Assembly (NCBI GenBank): GCA_024529925.1 | Contig: JAFEUB010000787.1 | Span: 2,592,501 to 2,656,500 of the forward strand | Length of the DNA: 64,000 nt | Direction: 5' to 3' | Source of the DNA: Ophthalmolycus amberensis | Taxonomy: Eukaryota > Chordata > Actinopteri > Perciformes > Zoarcidae | Shown here: positions 1 through 12,890 of the stretch, one piece after another | Position numbering within the stretch: the stretch's first letter is position 1 | How the letters are laid out: every line of letters starts with the position of its first letter | Translations under genes and position numbers: made by a program | The notes under the pieces: model-generated | What the model saw: the letters and a program-made list of their open reading frames with translations, nothing else | Databases searched by the model: none | What the model was told of the DNA's origin: nothing

Positions 1-365
1 AGTTCTGCGAGTAATTACGCATGGGTCAACAACGTGAATATCTTGAGTACTTCAATCCTCAATTTGTCTAGAGTAGAGGAGGCATCACCAGAGGTAATGT
101 TCTTCTTTTTCATAAAGCAACATTTCAAACATTGCCTTCTCTGGTCTAAGCTAAAAGCAATTTTCTATCATTGTAAAAGGTTTGCTCTGGTGGTGATATG
201 ATCGGCTTAGGGGAGATTGTGGCGACATCGTTTTGGTTAACTTAGTGAACACTCTTAGTCAGCTTATAGAGTAGAAGCCGGAAAGCAGGAGACAGAGATT
301 GTGAATGAATGAGAGCGTAAAGACTCCCACTAAGCTTAATTAAACAACATAAGGAGTTGTGTTCT

Positions 366-386
366 CCCCCCCCCCCCCCCCCCCCC
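366..386. repeat. Poly-C run (21 C)
   Basis: Uninterrupted run of 21 C. Homopolymers of this length are error-prone in sequencing, so the exact length is uncertain. Confidence 0.95.
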
Positions 387-479
387 ACTGCACTGAGGCA
401 ACGTTGTTCAGTGTCAAAACGTGTTAAATTAAATTTGCTGAGTAAATGCACTCAATACAAGCACTTAAAGGCAGAAAGA

Positions 480-482
<3 letters not shown>

Positions 483-516
<34 letters not shown>
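483..516. repeat. (TA)n microsatellite
   Basis: About 17 TA units, ending directly against the left arm of the palindrome that follows. Confidence 0.95.
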
Positions 517-519
<3 letters not shown>

Positions 520-545
520 CTGCTGTCATTGTCTGCGGCTGTCAA

Positions 546-585
<40 letters not shown>

Positions 586-614
586 TTGACAGCCGCAGAC
601 AATGACAGCAGGAA
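517..614. repeat. 98-nt perfect palindrome with a TA core
   Basis: The left arm, starting TTCCTGCTGTCATTG, is repeated exactly as its reverse complement in the right arm, ending CAATGACAGCAGGAA. Both arms close on a (TA)n core, so the whole interval is self-complementary about position 565/566. With the neighbouring (TA)n tract this could extrude as a cruciform or hairpin. It may be a genuine palindromic AT-rich repeat or an assembly or replication fold-back artefact; the sequence alone cannot separate these. Confidence 0.95.
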
Positions 615-619
615 ATTGC

Positions 620-1500
620 TAGTGAGCATGTGTGAGAGAAGTGAATCTCTGGATGTATGAGAAATATAAAGTATTGTCATCCTGACTGAACTTTCTCTTG
701 AGCTTCATATCTTTTGCAAACTGCACGGCATCGCCAAAGTCCGTATGATTTATCCTCTGATGACCGTGAACGTCTGTACAGAATTTCATGTCCATCCACC
801 CAGTTGTTATTGAGATTTTCATTCCGTACCAAAATAGGTTGACCATCAGACCAGAATCGAACAATGGTCGAGACAAAAATCTCTCAGTGTAAAAAAGATT
901 TATTTGCACGGTCGAGGCAACAGAGGCGGCACTGTTTGATTCAGTAAGAGTAAAGTTGAACGAGCAGCAGCAAATTCTCCAAAGCTCAGAGAGCCAAAGC
1001 ATTCCGGAAATGAAGAAGTAGTAGTCGGATATCAAAGTTGACACCAATAAATGTGTCTCTGCATGCTGGCAAAGTGAAGGTGCCACTATAGGTGTTCAGG
1101 CAACAGTGAAGCGTGCTCCTCTTGATGAGTGGCTGCCTTCCATAACAGGAAGCGGCCTTGTCAGTGATGTTGTTCCACAGAGGGAAGTAGACGCAGGCAT
1201 GGCAATAAACCAAGCTGCTGTTGGGTAATCGTTGCTTTCTTGCGAGCAAAGACATTTTTCGATTTTCACACTTTAAAATGCCACTTGGTGAATCAGAAAA
1301 TGACATGGGGGTGTTTCTTATGACGAGGTATGTCACCATTAGAGGCTGTGCCGTGATGTAAACGGCATGGGAACATGTTTTTTCCATTGTCTCTACAATG
1401 AGGTGAGAGGATTTTATTCTCGGGTCAAACCTTTGCGTACCAAGTGGCGCACACATCTTCAAGTCCCATTTCTGTGCACTTGTTTCAAAATCATCTCACA
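620..1500 (-). other. Unidentified coding-like stretch, minus strand
   Basis: On the minus strand one frame is open for about 158 codons (986-1462). After a few stops the same frame reopens for about 65 codons (roughly 660-860), with a Trp/Arg/Cys-rich, protein-like composition. A pyrimidine-rich tract followed by AG lies just ahead of the second block (near 880), so it could be an exon. Upstream of 1462 the similarity to coding sequence appears to continue in a shifted frame. I do not recognise the protein. It may be a decayed gene, exons of a minus-strand gene, a transposon remnant, or chance. No start codon, poly-A signal or complete splice pattern was established. Confidence 0.2.
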
Positions 1501-2970
1501 ATCATGGGCGATTCTTTTGTCTCCTTCAGATAGAACCGATGTTGAAAATCAACTGCTCCACATGTAGCGTTGCTGCTCCTTCTTTTCTGACTACTTTGCT
1601 CCACCTGCAAAAGTTTTGGCATTTAGGCTCCTTTTGAAGTGTAACTTCTTCCAAGCCCATGTAAGTAAAAGTTATGGGGCTTTATAGGAAAAGAGGCAAA
1701 GAGCTTGACTTCGTGACAAATATATCTACATAGCAAAACCCTTTATGGTCTAGTAATTATAGACCAGACATACAGATATTTGAAATCAATGTCCGTGAAC
1801 GACAAAATGAACTTTAACTAAGTTGAATCTTTATTTCCTTCCATGTTATAACCTATAGCTGTGATATTTACTTCACCAAAGGCCCAGATTGCTGATTATT
1901 TTTCATCATTGTGTGTCTGATGTATGGTCGACTGAATTCCATTGATGGCTGAGCCCGGTGCTTTGTTCACCTCAGACAAGAAGCCGGCATGGTCTCTGCG
2001 TATGGCAGATAGCGGTCCCTCAAAGAAAACCTTGAGGAACTGTATGTTGGATAGCCACAGACGGCTGGCGTTATAGGGGTTAGTTAGTGTACGTTTCTCT
2101 ACAAAAGAACAGAAAAGCAAAGATATCAGCCAAGCATATTCAGTCTCAAGGAAATAAACCCACATATGAAGCAAATCCACATCTCCACAATGGCTAGAAT
2201 AGCATTATCAGAAGCAAATTAGCAATTTAAACATTTAACAATATATGTCCACTTCTATCACTTACTCTTATCAGCAGCAATGGAAAATATGAAATATTAG
2301 AAGGGAACGAAAAACATTTCTTAAACTACACACGCTCTAAAAAGATCCCATTGTTAGCCAAAAACAGATAATAACCCATACAATTACTAATGGGAAGGTT
2401 TGGCATTTACAAAACGCTTCACGCACACAAACTGCATCTTCTACTGCAGAAACTAAGCAACTAAAAGTCCAACTCGTGTTCTTACTGGGCACCTGCTCGT
2501 TACCTATTTCACAGATCTACTTCAGTGCACCAAAATCCCGGGAAATTCTCCGATCTGATTGGTTGTCGCTGATATTGTGTCCGTCTGACCAAAAGACTGA
2601 AGTTTAAATTCACACATGCATTTTTAGTTGGATGCAAGGACAGACTGCCCCGTGACATTTGAACTGTCATACAAGCCTTACTGTGTTTATATTCCATTAC
2701 ACTTTCAGCAGTGGGGTTTGTATTGCAGGAATTGTACTGTCATCGTTAAAAAATGCATCAGCTCGTAATTTTGAATTTGCACAGTTTAGCATTTGGTGGT
2801 AAAGGGAAAGGTTATGATTTTTCTACCTGAACCCTGCTTTCCCCTGTTTTTGCAGCCGGCAGCTCTGAAATGGACTGCAATGTAATCCTTGTCAATGTAC
2901 GTCCGCTTTTTTTTTTTTTTTTACCACTAACTGGCTCAAATTGTTATAAGTGTCTAACAACATGTCACAA
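1500..2970. other. Unassigned sequence
   Basis: No recognised gene or repeat. A minus-strand frame at about 1903-2097 follows a pyrimidine-rich tract ending in AG (near 2100) and ends at a stop near 1900. It could be a terminal exon linked to the coding-like stretch at 620-1500, but I cannot name a product. A poly-T run lies near 2908-2922. Confidence 0.3.
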
Positions 2971-3520
2971 TAACATACATTTAGTAGTCAATACCAATGC
3001 CAGTGAAATTCCACAATTCTTGATACCCAATTCGATACCATGGTAAAAATCAAAGTACTTTATCATAAACTCCTTTTTTACCGCTTTCTTGCTATTTTTT
3101 TGTGAATATGTTATTAATCAAGTTGCTCTCCAGTAAAAATCTGTATTTTGGCAAAGGTAAATTAAACATGATGTGAACAAGTGTAATGTAACATTTATGT
3201 TTTGAATAGAGCTTGAACGCATCGTAATGTAACTCAATGCAGCCTCCATACATTAGCTGTTATCTCCCTTATTTGGCCAATCAGGACTGTGTTGCCCACC
3301 AGCTGAAAACGGCTAACGTTATTAGCTCTCGTCCTACCGATTTCAACACAATGTAGCATAGTCAGGAACACTTTCTATTGTCCCTGGGGCCACTAGTCCG
3401 CCTTTAGCCTCGAGTCCTGATCCCTGGTACCTGCTGTATAGAAACTAGCACTGTGTCACGTTGTCAGAATTTTGGCGTATGGGTTCTTGCGACATCCCTA
3501 GTGATGTACATTGATGATGC
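2970..3520. repeat. Interspersed repeat fragment, family unknown
   Basis: Contains degenerate wording with GATACC and CGATACCATGG that I recognise as common in teleost intergenic DNA, followed by a stretch rich in fish-repeat wording (near 3230-3500). No open frame, terminal repeat or target-site duplication was identified. The edges are estimates. Confidence 0.35.
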
Positions 3521-4714
3521 AGAGTTGCCCGGAAGAATTACATGAGAAAATAGGGTCCAGGTTGAAAAACGACGTTCCCTTGAAGTCCACCATGAGACGG
3601 GTAAATCGTGACAGTTTTGTCACTTAATGTGGGACATATTTTGCTGTTTCTCAGTAGTCTCTGTGGGGTTCATCCTGTCTGAGCCATCTGGCTAGAGTAG
3701 TTATAGTGTTACGAGGTTCCCTGCTCTGCAGATGTCTGTTACCTGATTTGTGCTGCACTAATGAGAGGGCTACCCAAATTAGCAGCCTCTCTGGGTCCTT
3801 CCAAAGCTGGATAACGAACGCACCAAGGACCTGCAAAGACATATGGAATGAGCTAAAACGAGATACGCCACTGGATCTCTGTGATGTGCTCTGTTCCACA
3901 TGGTTTAAATCACATGGATAACGATGGACATTTATGCTAATGAGTTTACATTTTTAAATTTTGAGCACGATGATTAAACGCTTCTCTGGTATCACATACA
4001 GTAAGTCGATTTGTTCTTCAGTGGGAAATTCAATTGTGGATAGTTGAGCATTACGGAGCCCTTGCGTAATGTTGGATGAATTTGTTTACAGTAACGGCAC
4101 AGATGCAAAACTGAGTTCCTGATTGAATTGTAGGCCCACACAAACAAGCAGTCAATCACACGCTGGTGACTACAGCAGTGTGTCATTGCTTTGTTTCAGA
4201 TTGTTATTGTTGTTTTTGTTGTGATGGATACCTAGGGGGCTGCAGTTACATATGATATCCCTCCTGGGACACGGTCGTTAAATGTTGTCATCAGAAGCAG
4301 CTGTGGAGCTGAAAGCTTGTTGGGGTTTCTGAAAGCAAACACAACAGTCAAATTAGTCTTCTCTATTTCCTTCTGCCATTAATAAAGAAAGGAATGAATT
4401 CAAATCAGTCATTTCATTTCATAGATCCGAACGAAAGACGTCATGCAACTGCGTCAAATGCAAACAACAATGCAAACAACGAGTCATTTGAAGAATGGAA
4501 ACCCCTGTAGACAATTACGCAACTTACTGAATCAAGCCTCTCTTTCGTTTATATACTGTTAAAGGCTCAACAGATACTCCTCTTCCATAGGGCCAATCCC
4601 AGATCTGGATCAGCTGTTCTAAATGTCACTTTTTATTTCCATGCTGAATCTTCCACATCCTGCCTATTGTCAGATCCACAACTTAACGCGGATAAAAATG
4701 TAATCTTGTGTTTT

Positions 4715-4731
4715 GGGGGGGGGGGGGGGGG
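4715..4731. repeat. Poly-G run (17 G)
   Basis: Homopolymer; the length is uncertain for technical reasons. Confidence 0.95.
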
Positions 4732-5189
4732 CTTTAATTTGTATTGGCTCTTATCTCAGGGAGTAGGTGACATTCTCAAATGTTGAATGGTAAGAGATGA
4801 CGACAGGGACGTAGGCACACGTGGGGAGCGAACAGCTCCATGGAGGTCGGCTGGGAGGTGAAGATGTGCACGTCAACTCTTTACAAAGGCCATGTTGTGT
4901 AGCGATGTTGTGCGTTATTCAGGTCAGCTGCGGTTGCTTCATTGAGGTCATGCAGCGCTCTGGTTACAGACGATATATCAGAGCGGAGTGAGAGGTAATA
5001 GTGATTTTTTCCAACACGGATCAATTGTGGCTAGTGATTGTGTTAGGGCTGCTTGGGCACATAGACCTATGGATGGATTCTAGCTAAAGGGATAGCTTGT
5101 GTGGTACGGTGAGTGAATGTATCTCTCAAGGGTGCAACCCTCTGGCGAGCTGATGTATACACACAGAGCGTAGTAAAGGAGACAGAAGG

Positions 5190-5213
5190 GTGTGTGTGTG
5201 TGTGTGTGTGTGT
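5190..5213. repeat. (TG)n microsatellite
   Basis: About 12 TG units. Confidence 0.95.
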
Positions 5214-6858
5214 TATGTGTGGTTCTGTCATCTTGGGAACAGAAGGTGGGCTAGCTAGCGAATCAGCCACGAAGCCAATTCCCCAGCCGAGAACAGCGAC
5301 AACAACAGCTAGCCACCCAACCAAACATGCATTCAGAAAGCAAGCTGCCAGGCAGGTGAATTGCCATCTGTCAAGCACCTTCAGTCAGCCAGTCAGTCAG
5401 TCAGCCAAGTGGTGTTCTTCCTCTTTCTTTCCGTGGATAATGAAATAAACATTTCTCTCTGTCCGTCTTGGGCTAGATACATTAAACATCCCACATGAGG
5501 AGCCAGTGTTGTGCTCGGTACCTCAGCTCAGCAGCCCTGTCCATGTCCGCGCATGCTAAAACCCTCTTTCCTATTCTCCCAGTGCCACACGTACTGTCAA
5601 GGTGCTGCAGCTTATGACGCTTTGTATTGCTTTTGATATACGAGCACCACCGGGGCCACAGCCAAGAGACTGAACAAATACATTTGTGACCGTTTTGAAT
5701 CTTGAGACAATCCGATTTAAACAATGATCGGTAAACACCTTGTGTCTTCTCCACAGATATCGCCGGAGTGATTTTGAGCAAGAATAACAGCCAGATGGAC
5801 CCGGGAAAGATGCTCAGTAGCCAAAAGTAGAAAGCTCAGGCTATTCAGCGGGAAGCAAATAAGACGGATAATTTTGCAGATGCACTTGTTGAAATACAGA
5901 AATTGCCAGGCTGAGGCTTATCTGTGATCTGAAACTCAAGCAGCATGCATTTGTGCTTTCACTTGATCCATGTAAATTTGATTTGCTGTGTTTTAATATA
6001 ATCACCCGAGGCTAAAAGCAATGAAATTATGAATGAATCAGTCAGAAACAACATTAGTATACGTGTGGGAGATGTCTGCTGGCACAGAATATTCACAAAA
6101 GGGCCCAAGAGCAAGTGATATGAATAAGTTATGACCCTGCCAAAACTTGTGTACTGTACATGGATGTACTAATGGGCTATACGTCAGAGAGGCCCACTGA
6201 GAGATGCGGTTGTTATTTGAAGTGGTGAGAGACGGCTAAATGCCTGATAGCTTTACACCAGAAGAGATGAAAGTGGAGCGGAGTGCAAAATGTCTGTTCA
6301 GTAACAAGCAGAGAAAAAGAGAGCGGGGTGAATGTGAGCCGGCAGAAAGGAGCTGTAGTGTTTCCCTATGTGAGCACTCAACTTCTCCTGCCTGTGAAGT
6401 TACAGTCTCTGACTTTCTTCCTTGATCTTATCTACTTGTATTTTACATCATCTTTTCTTACCCGTAGCTTCCTCTCACTACTTTATCTTTTAATGTTCTT
6501 GGTAACTTTTAAAAGAGTCAGTAAAGTACTTTCTATTTAGGATTCAGAGTATAGCTCTTACATTTTTTTCGTTGAAGTTTTTCTATCTCTGGGTGACCAC
6601 TCAAATTGCTCTAGAGGAGGAATAAAGAGCTTTTCATACTAAGTAGTGGAATACGGCCACTCAGAGGGCGAGCAAGACTTATTCTCTCTCTGGTGTGTTT
6701 GTGAGAGGGTCCTTGAGAGGGTCCTTGGTTTGTCAAGGGAACCTCAGAGCAACAGGAGGCATGAATGCTAAAGACCCCCACCTGCTCCAGCTTGTGCCTT
6801 TGCAATAAGATAATTGTGCCCTGTGTGCCGGATAACCTAATCTCAATATTTGAGACCT

Positions 6859-6985
6859 TAAAGGAGTAGTTTGATATTTTGTCAGTTAAGATAAGAAGTT
6901 ACAGCTAGCCAATTTAGCTTAGCATAAAGGCAGGAAGCCGGGGAAAGAGCCAGGACAACGTCTAACTGTCTAAAGGCTTTTTTAC
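6859..6985 (+). repeat. Fish interspersed repeat, TTAAAGGAGTAG type (copy 1)
   Basis: Starts TTAAAGGAGTAGTTTGATAT and continues through a stretch with TTAGCTTAGCATAAAG. The opposite-strand copy at 37860-38025 shows the same start and the same 'cagctagc...agcata' section, with an internal segment that is missing here. I know this wording as a frequent teleost repeat but cannot give a class name. Confidence 0.6.
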
Positions 6986-6999
6986 ACATTCCAGCGCTG

Positions 7000-9900
7000 A
7001 ATTTGTGGCTGAAAGGGCCGGTGCTTCAATCTTACCAACCACATGTGACAATCTGTGATTGTTGTAAAGCCTTTTGTTAATATTTTTGAGATGCTTTTAA
7101 CATTTATCTGTTGGGTATGTATGCGTAATATTGTCAGTATGCTGTATCTTTGAGGGCACACATTGAGAAGTAGAAATGCACCATTTGTGATTTGTTTATT
7201 TATTCTAACTTTTTTGCCGGGGAAACAAAGAAATATTAATTATAAAAAGAAGAAATCTCCCTCTCTATGAAAACCCCCAAAACGGAACTGTTTTAAAGTC
7301 GTTGAGCTTTTCATTACACTGTCTTTGAATGAGCACAAATTCAATCACACAACATTATGAAACTGTTTTTTATAATCTTCCTTTAATTTCAATTTTTCTG
7401 GGAAAAATAACTGCTTCAAAATCCTTTTCTGCTGCTCCACAACTACCTCCTCAATGAGAAGACTTTTTCAGTACAATACTAGAGCTCTAGAACTCTTCTC
7501 GTCCAACATAAAATAAATGTAAGTGTAGAAGTGATTTGAAACATTAATGTTCCAATCTTTCATCTCTAATGTTTTTCATACAGAACACAATGTCCTTGAA
7601 GTGGATCTTTCTACGAGGCAGTGTAATACTCCCACTATCACATTATTTTCCACTTTTATCCGTTACCAAACCACACGTTCGCACAGCACCTGTTTTCCTC
7701 ATGCCTGATGCACGAGTCGTATCCAGCCAGTGGCTTTTTCTCCGTACAACCAGGTACAGTAGTAGCATAAGGCTCATGTTGTTTGAGTCCGACTGTAAAG
7801 AACCAACACGACATTTAGCCAACACGAAATCGCCACTGCCATCGGCGAATGCGATCTTGTTTGCCGATAGGCCGATGACAGTCAACAAGGCGAATATTCG
7901 GTCGATGAATCGCTGCATTCCTATTCAGAAAACAACTCCTTTGTCTTTTGCGAGTCGCTTTCCAACTCCAAACAGTAGCACTGCAGACACTAGTCCAGCT
8001 CAAAAGGACAAGAACACAGCAGGTCCGTACAGTATTCACTCGGTGCTGGAAGATTGGAGTGAAACAGTGGAGAGGACAAACGGCCCCACCTCCCCATTCC
8101 ACTCCACCACCGCCATCTGGCTGAGACAGGGTCGCGGCAACCACGTCCACGGTTGCAAAAACAGATCTTGCACAGTTATTTCAATAAATAAACAGGTTTT
8201 GTGAGTTTAACTATCATTTTTCCAAGTGTTGCATAACAAGCAAAAGCATTTCTATTTATTCATCTTTATTGATATTGTTGGGCAGGGCCATATGCTGCCC
8301 CTAGGGTTCAATGCATTGGTAAATTCTGAAATGTGCATGCTTTTAAGTGTTGCCAGAGTACCACATTAATCATGAGGGAAACCTAACTTCAGAAATGTCA
8401 GGACTGGTTTTCACAGCACAGAGATGTCTTTCCTCCGGGGGATTAATTATTTGCTGAGATGTAAGACAATCCCACGGGACACTTCTTGATCGCAGTGCTG
8501 TGTTTCTGAAACTCTGTAATCAGTATGCTCTTATTTCAAAGTATATTTAAAAAAGAATGAATACATGTTTTTGTGATTGGTGTGTTTTTTCCCCTCCTCT
8601 TTTCCGAGATGAAACGTACTAAAACAAGTGGTATATGTTACAGAGCAACTCTGCAAAAGTGTTTGTTTTTATTTGCCAACAAAAGGTCTGTTATGGACCA
8701 TTATTCTCTGTCATCTGTACACATTGTATGCTATTCTTTAGCCTTACAATTTACAAATGGAGTCACGACTGTACACCAATTGTAATCTGCAACATGCTTT
8801 CATTACCTTCCAAAGGTCGTACTGGGATCATAACATTTTCTCCTTAACTAAAAAAAAGGATTAGAGTTGGTGTGCAGGTACCTTGGCACATCAGATGCAA
8901 GTCAGTCTAATAGCGCTTTAACTACAGTGTTCATTGTTATGCTGATGCAGAATGGATAAACTGAACTTCATGAAGTAGTGATGGGAGTAACATATAATTG
9001 GTAATGGGCTCTTTGACTGCCTTCATTTCCTCCGCTGTGAGATCAGCAGAAACAAAATATCTTTGAACTTTAATTTTCCCGTTTGACTCACTTTTATTCC
9101 CATCACTTAGCGGCCCCCGCGGTCTTCCACTGTGCTCTTTGTTATGCCAGTGTGGCTTGGAAACTGTCGATGGAAGTGCTTTGCTTTGGCTGGCGACACA
9201 ACGTGTGCTACACCATTCTGTGGGCGTGTGAAAGATTAATATGTTTGCTTGAGATTAGAGGACGTCTCTCTGTCAGTGTACTTGAGACACCAAGAAGCTG
9301 GTGGCTGAACTGGGCAGTGAAACAGTGTGAGGTTTGACTCTGTACCAAACCTGTATAGATGTATCATCGGTTTATATATATATATATATAATATACAATA
9401 CATTAAAATGCCTTTGTTGTCCCATCCTCTGATGTGATATTCTATTTCACAATATTCCGTGTGAAAACGTTTAAATCCCAGCATGGAAGCAACTGATGTT
9501 TGAGGGAAATGGTAATACTCTAACACTATTCTTCATATTGCTTCTTATCCTCCTGCTCCTGTGCCTCTGGGAAATGTCAGCCGAGTTTCAGTGCTGCTCG
9601 CTCGTAGTTCACTGCACCGGCTCAGTTGTGTGGAAATTCATTCATCGGCTGATGAGACCAAACTCAACACTGATTGGCTCTTAATTTGGGAACCGCACTT
9701 CTGTTTTTCTTCTGCCTGGTTGAACACGTTTTCATGGTTAGCTTTGATGGAAAACTTTTTATTTTGCAACTTTTGTTTTTAAACCAGTTAAACACTCATT
9801 CTACTACCCTACCACCATGCCAAACACTTTACAGTTCCTTTAAGGATTTATCAGTTACTTTTTGAAATCTACAGAAGCAACTCTTCACATCGGCATTTAT

Positions 9901-10980
9901 TAGATCCACTGCACAACATTCATACAAATGAAGAACACCAGGAGCCAAAACCAGGAGTTAAGTTTTTATTCAAGCTACAACATGACTGATGTATTCACTT
10001 CCTGCCAAATGAATTTGAGCACACAAGGCGAAATTGTCTAAGTTACGTATGATCGGATGCTGACAAGGAGTGTCATGCAAAATGGGCGGAGTACTCGTTT
10101 AACGTCTGCATTGACCACCTGTGCTTCACAGCCTCCGACATGTCGAGAAGCAATCAAAATGCTCCCAATCTCAGATCTTGCACCTTTTTAATAAGTTCCG
10201 CTTCTGAAGTCTTGTGAATATTCTCCAACAACTCCCGAGATTCACCGAGGTAGAGATGAGCATTTTATTTTTCTCATTAATTATTCAGTGTCAATTTTGA
10301 GGAGTAATTCCCCTCTCGTCACGCATCAGTGGCCACTCCGCACCCGTGTCTGAAGAATCCCACCACCGTCCCCGTATTATTCCCTTCTTAAATGAGCCAT
10401 TTTATAATACACGCTTATCTCACTCAGCAGATCATCTGTAATGAGCCCAATCATTTCTTTGTTTGTGTTTTACTTGAAGTGCTTTCTCTTGTGTGCAGTG
10501 TAGCCTGAGAAGTACTTACTTCTATTATGGAGTAATGAGGTGCAAAACTTGCCTTATTGAATTCCCTTGAATGAGATCGGAGATCCAGAGAAGGAGGAAA
10601 AGAGTTCACTGGCATTATTAGCTTATTCCTAGTAGGGCTGAAGAGAGGGGAGAAAAAAAAATCTCATTGTGATTTCATTTTATTTTTTGACCAATATTGC
10701 GATTGTTATTCTGAATTATTCATGAGCAGTAAATCGACACTATACAAACTGTTCTTCCAAGTAGGTAATGACCTCGTAATGAGATGAATTGATGCATGAC
10801 TTGATATGAATAACACATTTTTTTATTTAGCTTTTGAATTGGAAAAAACTTCAATCACAGTAGAATATTGATAACCTCAAGCCTGGGACCATGCAAGGTG
10901 ACACCATCAGAGCTATCTAACCAGTCACACCAAAACATTCACCAAATGCAGCATTCAGGAGCAATTTGGGGTGTTTTTTT
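7000..10980. other. Unassigned sequence with one CpG-rich open frame
   Basis: No gene recognised. A plus-strand frame of about 211 codons at 7569-8204 is open but has no recognisable domain, and the opposite strand is also partly open (7643-8150), which argues against a real exon. The section at 7800-7920 is richer in CpG than its surroundings and may be part of a transposon. A (TA)n tract of about 20 nt lies near 9371-9391. The rest (8200-10980) is A/T-rich, with nothing I can name. Confidence 0.4.
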
Positions 10981-10982
10981 TT

Positions 10983-11028
10983 TTTATTGAAGGACGACCC
11001 GCTCTACCACTGAGCCACAGTCGCCCAT
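10983..11028 (-). mobile_element. tRNA-derived SINE head fragment
   Basis: Read on the minus strand this gives GGGCGACTGTGGCTCAGTGG followed by TAGAGCGGGTCGTCC. It contains a perfect RNA polymerase III A box (TGGCTCAGTGG) and tRNA-like 5' sequence. The copy then runs into an A-rich stretch and has no B box, so it is a short truncated copy. This wording is common in fish tRNA-type SINEs. Confidence 0.6.
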
Positions 11029-11051
11029 ATAATCAATAATGACATCACTTT

Positions 11052-11054
<3 letters not shown>

Positions 11055-11136
<82 letters not shown>
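11055..11136. repeat. (AT)n microsatellite, 82 nt
   Basis: About 41 perfect AT units, placed 26 nt after the SINE head fragment. The open frames over it (poly Ile-Tyr) are artefacts of the repeat. Confidence 0.97.
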
Positions 11137-11139
<3 letters not shown>

Positions 11140-11705
11140 TTGCCTCGGGTTGCAGCTAGGACAGCAAGGCACGGTCTGCACAGTACCTGACCCCGTCGAG
11201 CATCTTCATGTCCAAACACTAAACGGATCCAGACAACTGACGTCCTGTCCCTCTGTTGACACTAAAGTCACCTCTTGCTCTTCGAGCTGAGGTTATTGTC
11301 ACAAAGTAGCGAGCATCAAAGCGTCCGCGTGGCATTTTTACAAGATTACAAGTAAAGTCTTTATCTACTGTTGCTCTTGTCACATGGAGCGCGGGGCTGC
11401 GCGTGTGCACGTTAGGTCCACGAGGGCCAGGTGTCTGCAACCGTCGCTTTTGCAATTTCAAAATACCATTTTATTACATTGGGATGTCTGCTTGAATCGG
11501 ATTAATTCAGAATTCATAGTACATGATCTTAACCTCTGTGGTACCTTCACCTCCCTTTTCATCATTCTCCTCATCCATCCCACACATACAAATACACACA
11601 CACAGCCTCTGCTCTGGTATATATGTTCTGCTAATACAAAGTAGCAAATGGACACACAAGCTGACAAACTGCACAATTAGATATGCAGTGTATATTTGTA
11701 CGTAT

Positions 11706-11740
<35 letters not shown>

Positions 11741-12353
11741 CACAGACATACACACACAGGATGAGGTTCAGCCTCCCCAAGACCACCATGTTTACAACCA
11801 CAGGCTATTTCCCTGGCTCCCCTGCTCGCCCCCCATGTCCCCTCTCAACCTCTCTTCCTTATCCCGTGGTCATTTGTATTCATCCACCTCCATTTACTGT
11901 CACCCTGCGTCAGTTACAGCCTGCTCTGAGCTCCTCTCTCTCGCTTGGCAAGCTGCTCCGCTCGTCTCCCTCCCTCCCTCCCTCCCTCCCTCTCCTCCGT
12001 CCCTTTGTTGAGCGTCTCTCCGACAGATTTCCTCTCATCATGGCTGGTTATGAGCACGCCGGAGTGCAGCTCAATCATTAACGGCTACTGCCGTGCTCCA
12101 AAATATATGCAGCCGAACATAAGACAAATACACAAAGGCTGCCATTCGACAGCATGCACGCTCCCATGCACACATGTAATGAAACCTTCCTGCAGAGTAT
12201 TGTAATGGATGCTGGCCTATATTACTTCTTTCCTTGGCAGTGAACCCAGTAATAACTAAAAACTCCCTGAAGTTTTAGCTTACTGACGCACATTGGCTAC
12301 GACTCATACTGCTTTGAGAATTGCAGCGCTGATCAGGACAGTGTCAAATTAAC

Positions 12354-12356
<3 letters not shown>
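11137..12356. other. Unassigned sequence with simple repeats
   Basis: No gene recognised. The section 11240-11450 is GC-rich and CpG-containing without an identified feature. Simple repeats are (TA)n at 11709-11737 and (CCCT)n at about 11967-11992. Overlapping frames at 11523-12081 are pyrimidine-rich translations with no domain. Confidence 0.5.

Positions 12357-12424
<68 letters not shown>
12357..12424. repeat. (AT)n microsatellite, 68 nt
   Basis: About 34 perfect AT units. Confidence 0.97.
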
Positions 12425-12426
<2 letters not shown>

Positions 12427-12759
12427 ATTATTGTCCCTTTCCTCCTGATTCTATATATTATAAATCATTTTTGAAGTAGTTTGAGCCACTGGGGCTAGTG
12501 ATATCAGATATTTACAATGCTGTTGAGGCATGAAAACACTTGATTTTATAGTGATGAATGTGAAAACACAACACATAACTTATTTAGTGCCCAAGGGCAG
12601 AAGGAATCTAATTACCGATTTCATGTTTAGATCCCCACATCGAAGAGTGGCAACATTGGCTGCCTGTTATTTGCAGAATGACCTAGCTCTACCTCAGCCA
12701 CACTGTCAGTGTAATTCCTCTTTTTTTATATGTGCCAGAATGTGTGTGCATGTGTGTTT

Positions 12760-12890
12760 GCTTTTAGGCCAGGACGGGGACAGGATGCCACCTTTGGTCA
12801 TCAGTGGGAGGGAGGGAATTAGACCGCAATCCCTGTCAGGGTCACCATATAACAGCTGTGCTAGCTCACTGCCTGTCCACGAGATTACCT
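12760..12890 (-). mobile_element. Probable diverged tRNA-derived SINE
   Basis: Read on the minus strand, a GGCAGTGAGCTAGC stretch resembles an A box, and GCGGTCTAATTCCC about 40 nt later resembles a B box with two mismatches. It is followed by text on parcel-like short repeats typical of a SINE body. The match is weak, so this is tentative. Confidence 0.35.

Larger units (their letters stand above)
3520..6855. other. Unassigned non-coding sequence
   Basis: No gene or transposon recognised. It contains a 17-G run at 4715-4731, a (TG)n tract at about 5190-5213 and a short CAGT-type tandem near 5387-5404. The open frames here are short, overlap on both strands and show no coding character. Confidence 0.5.
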
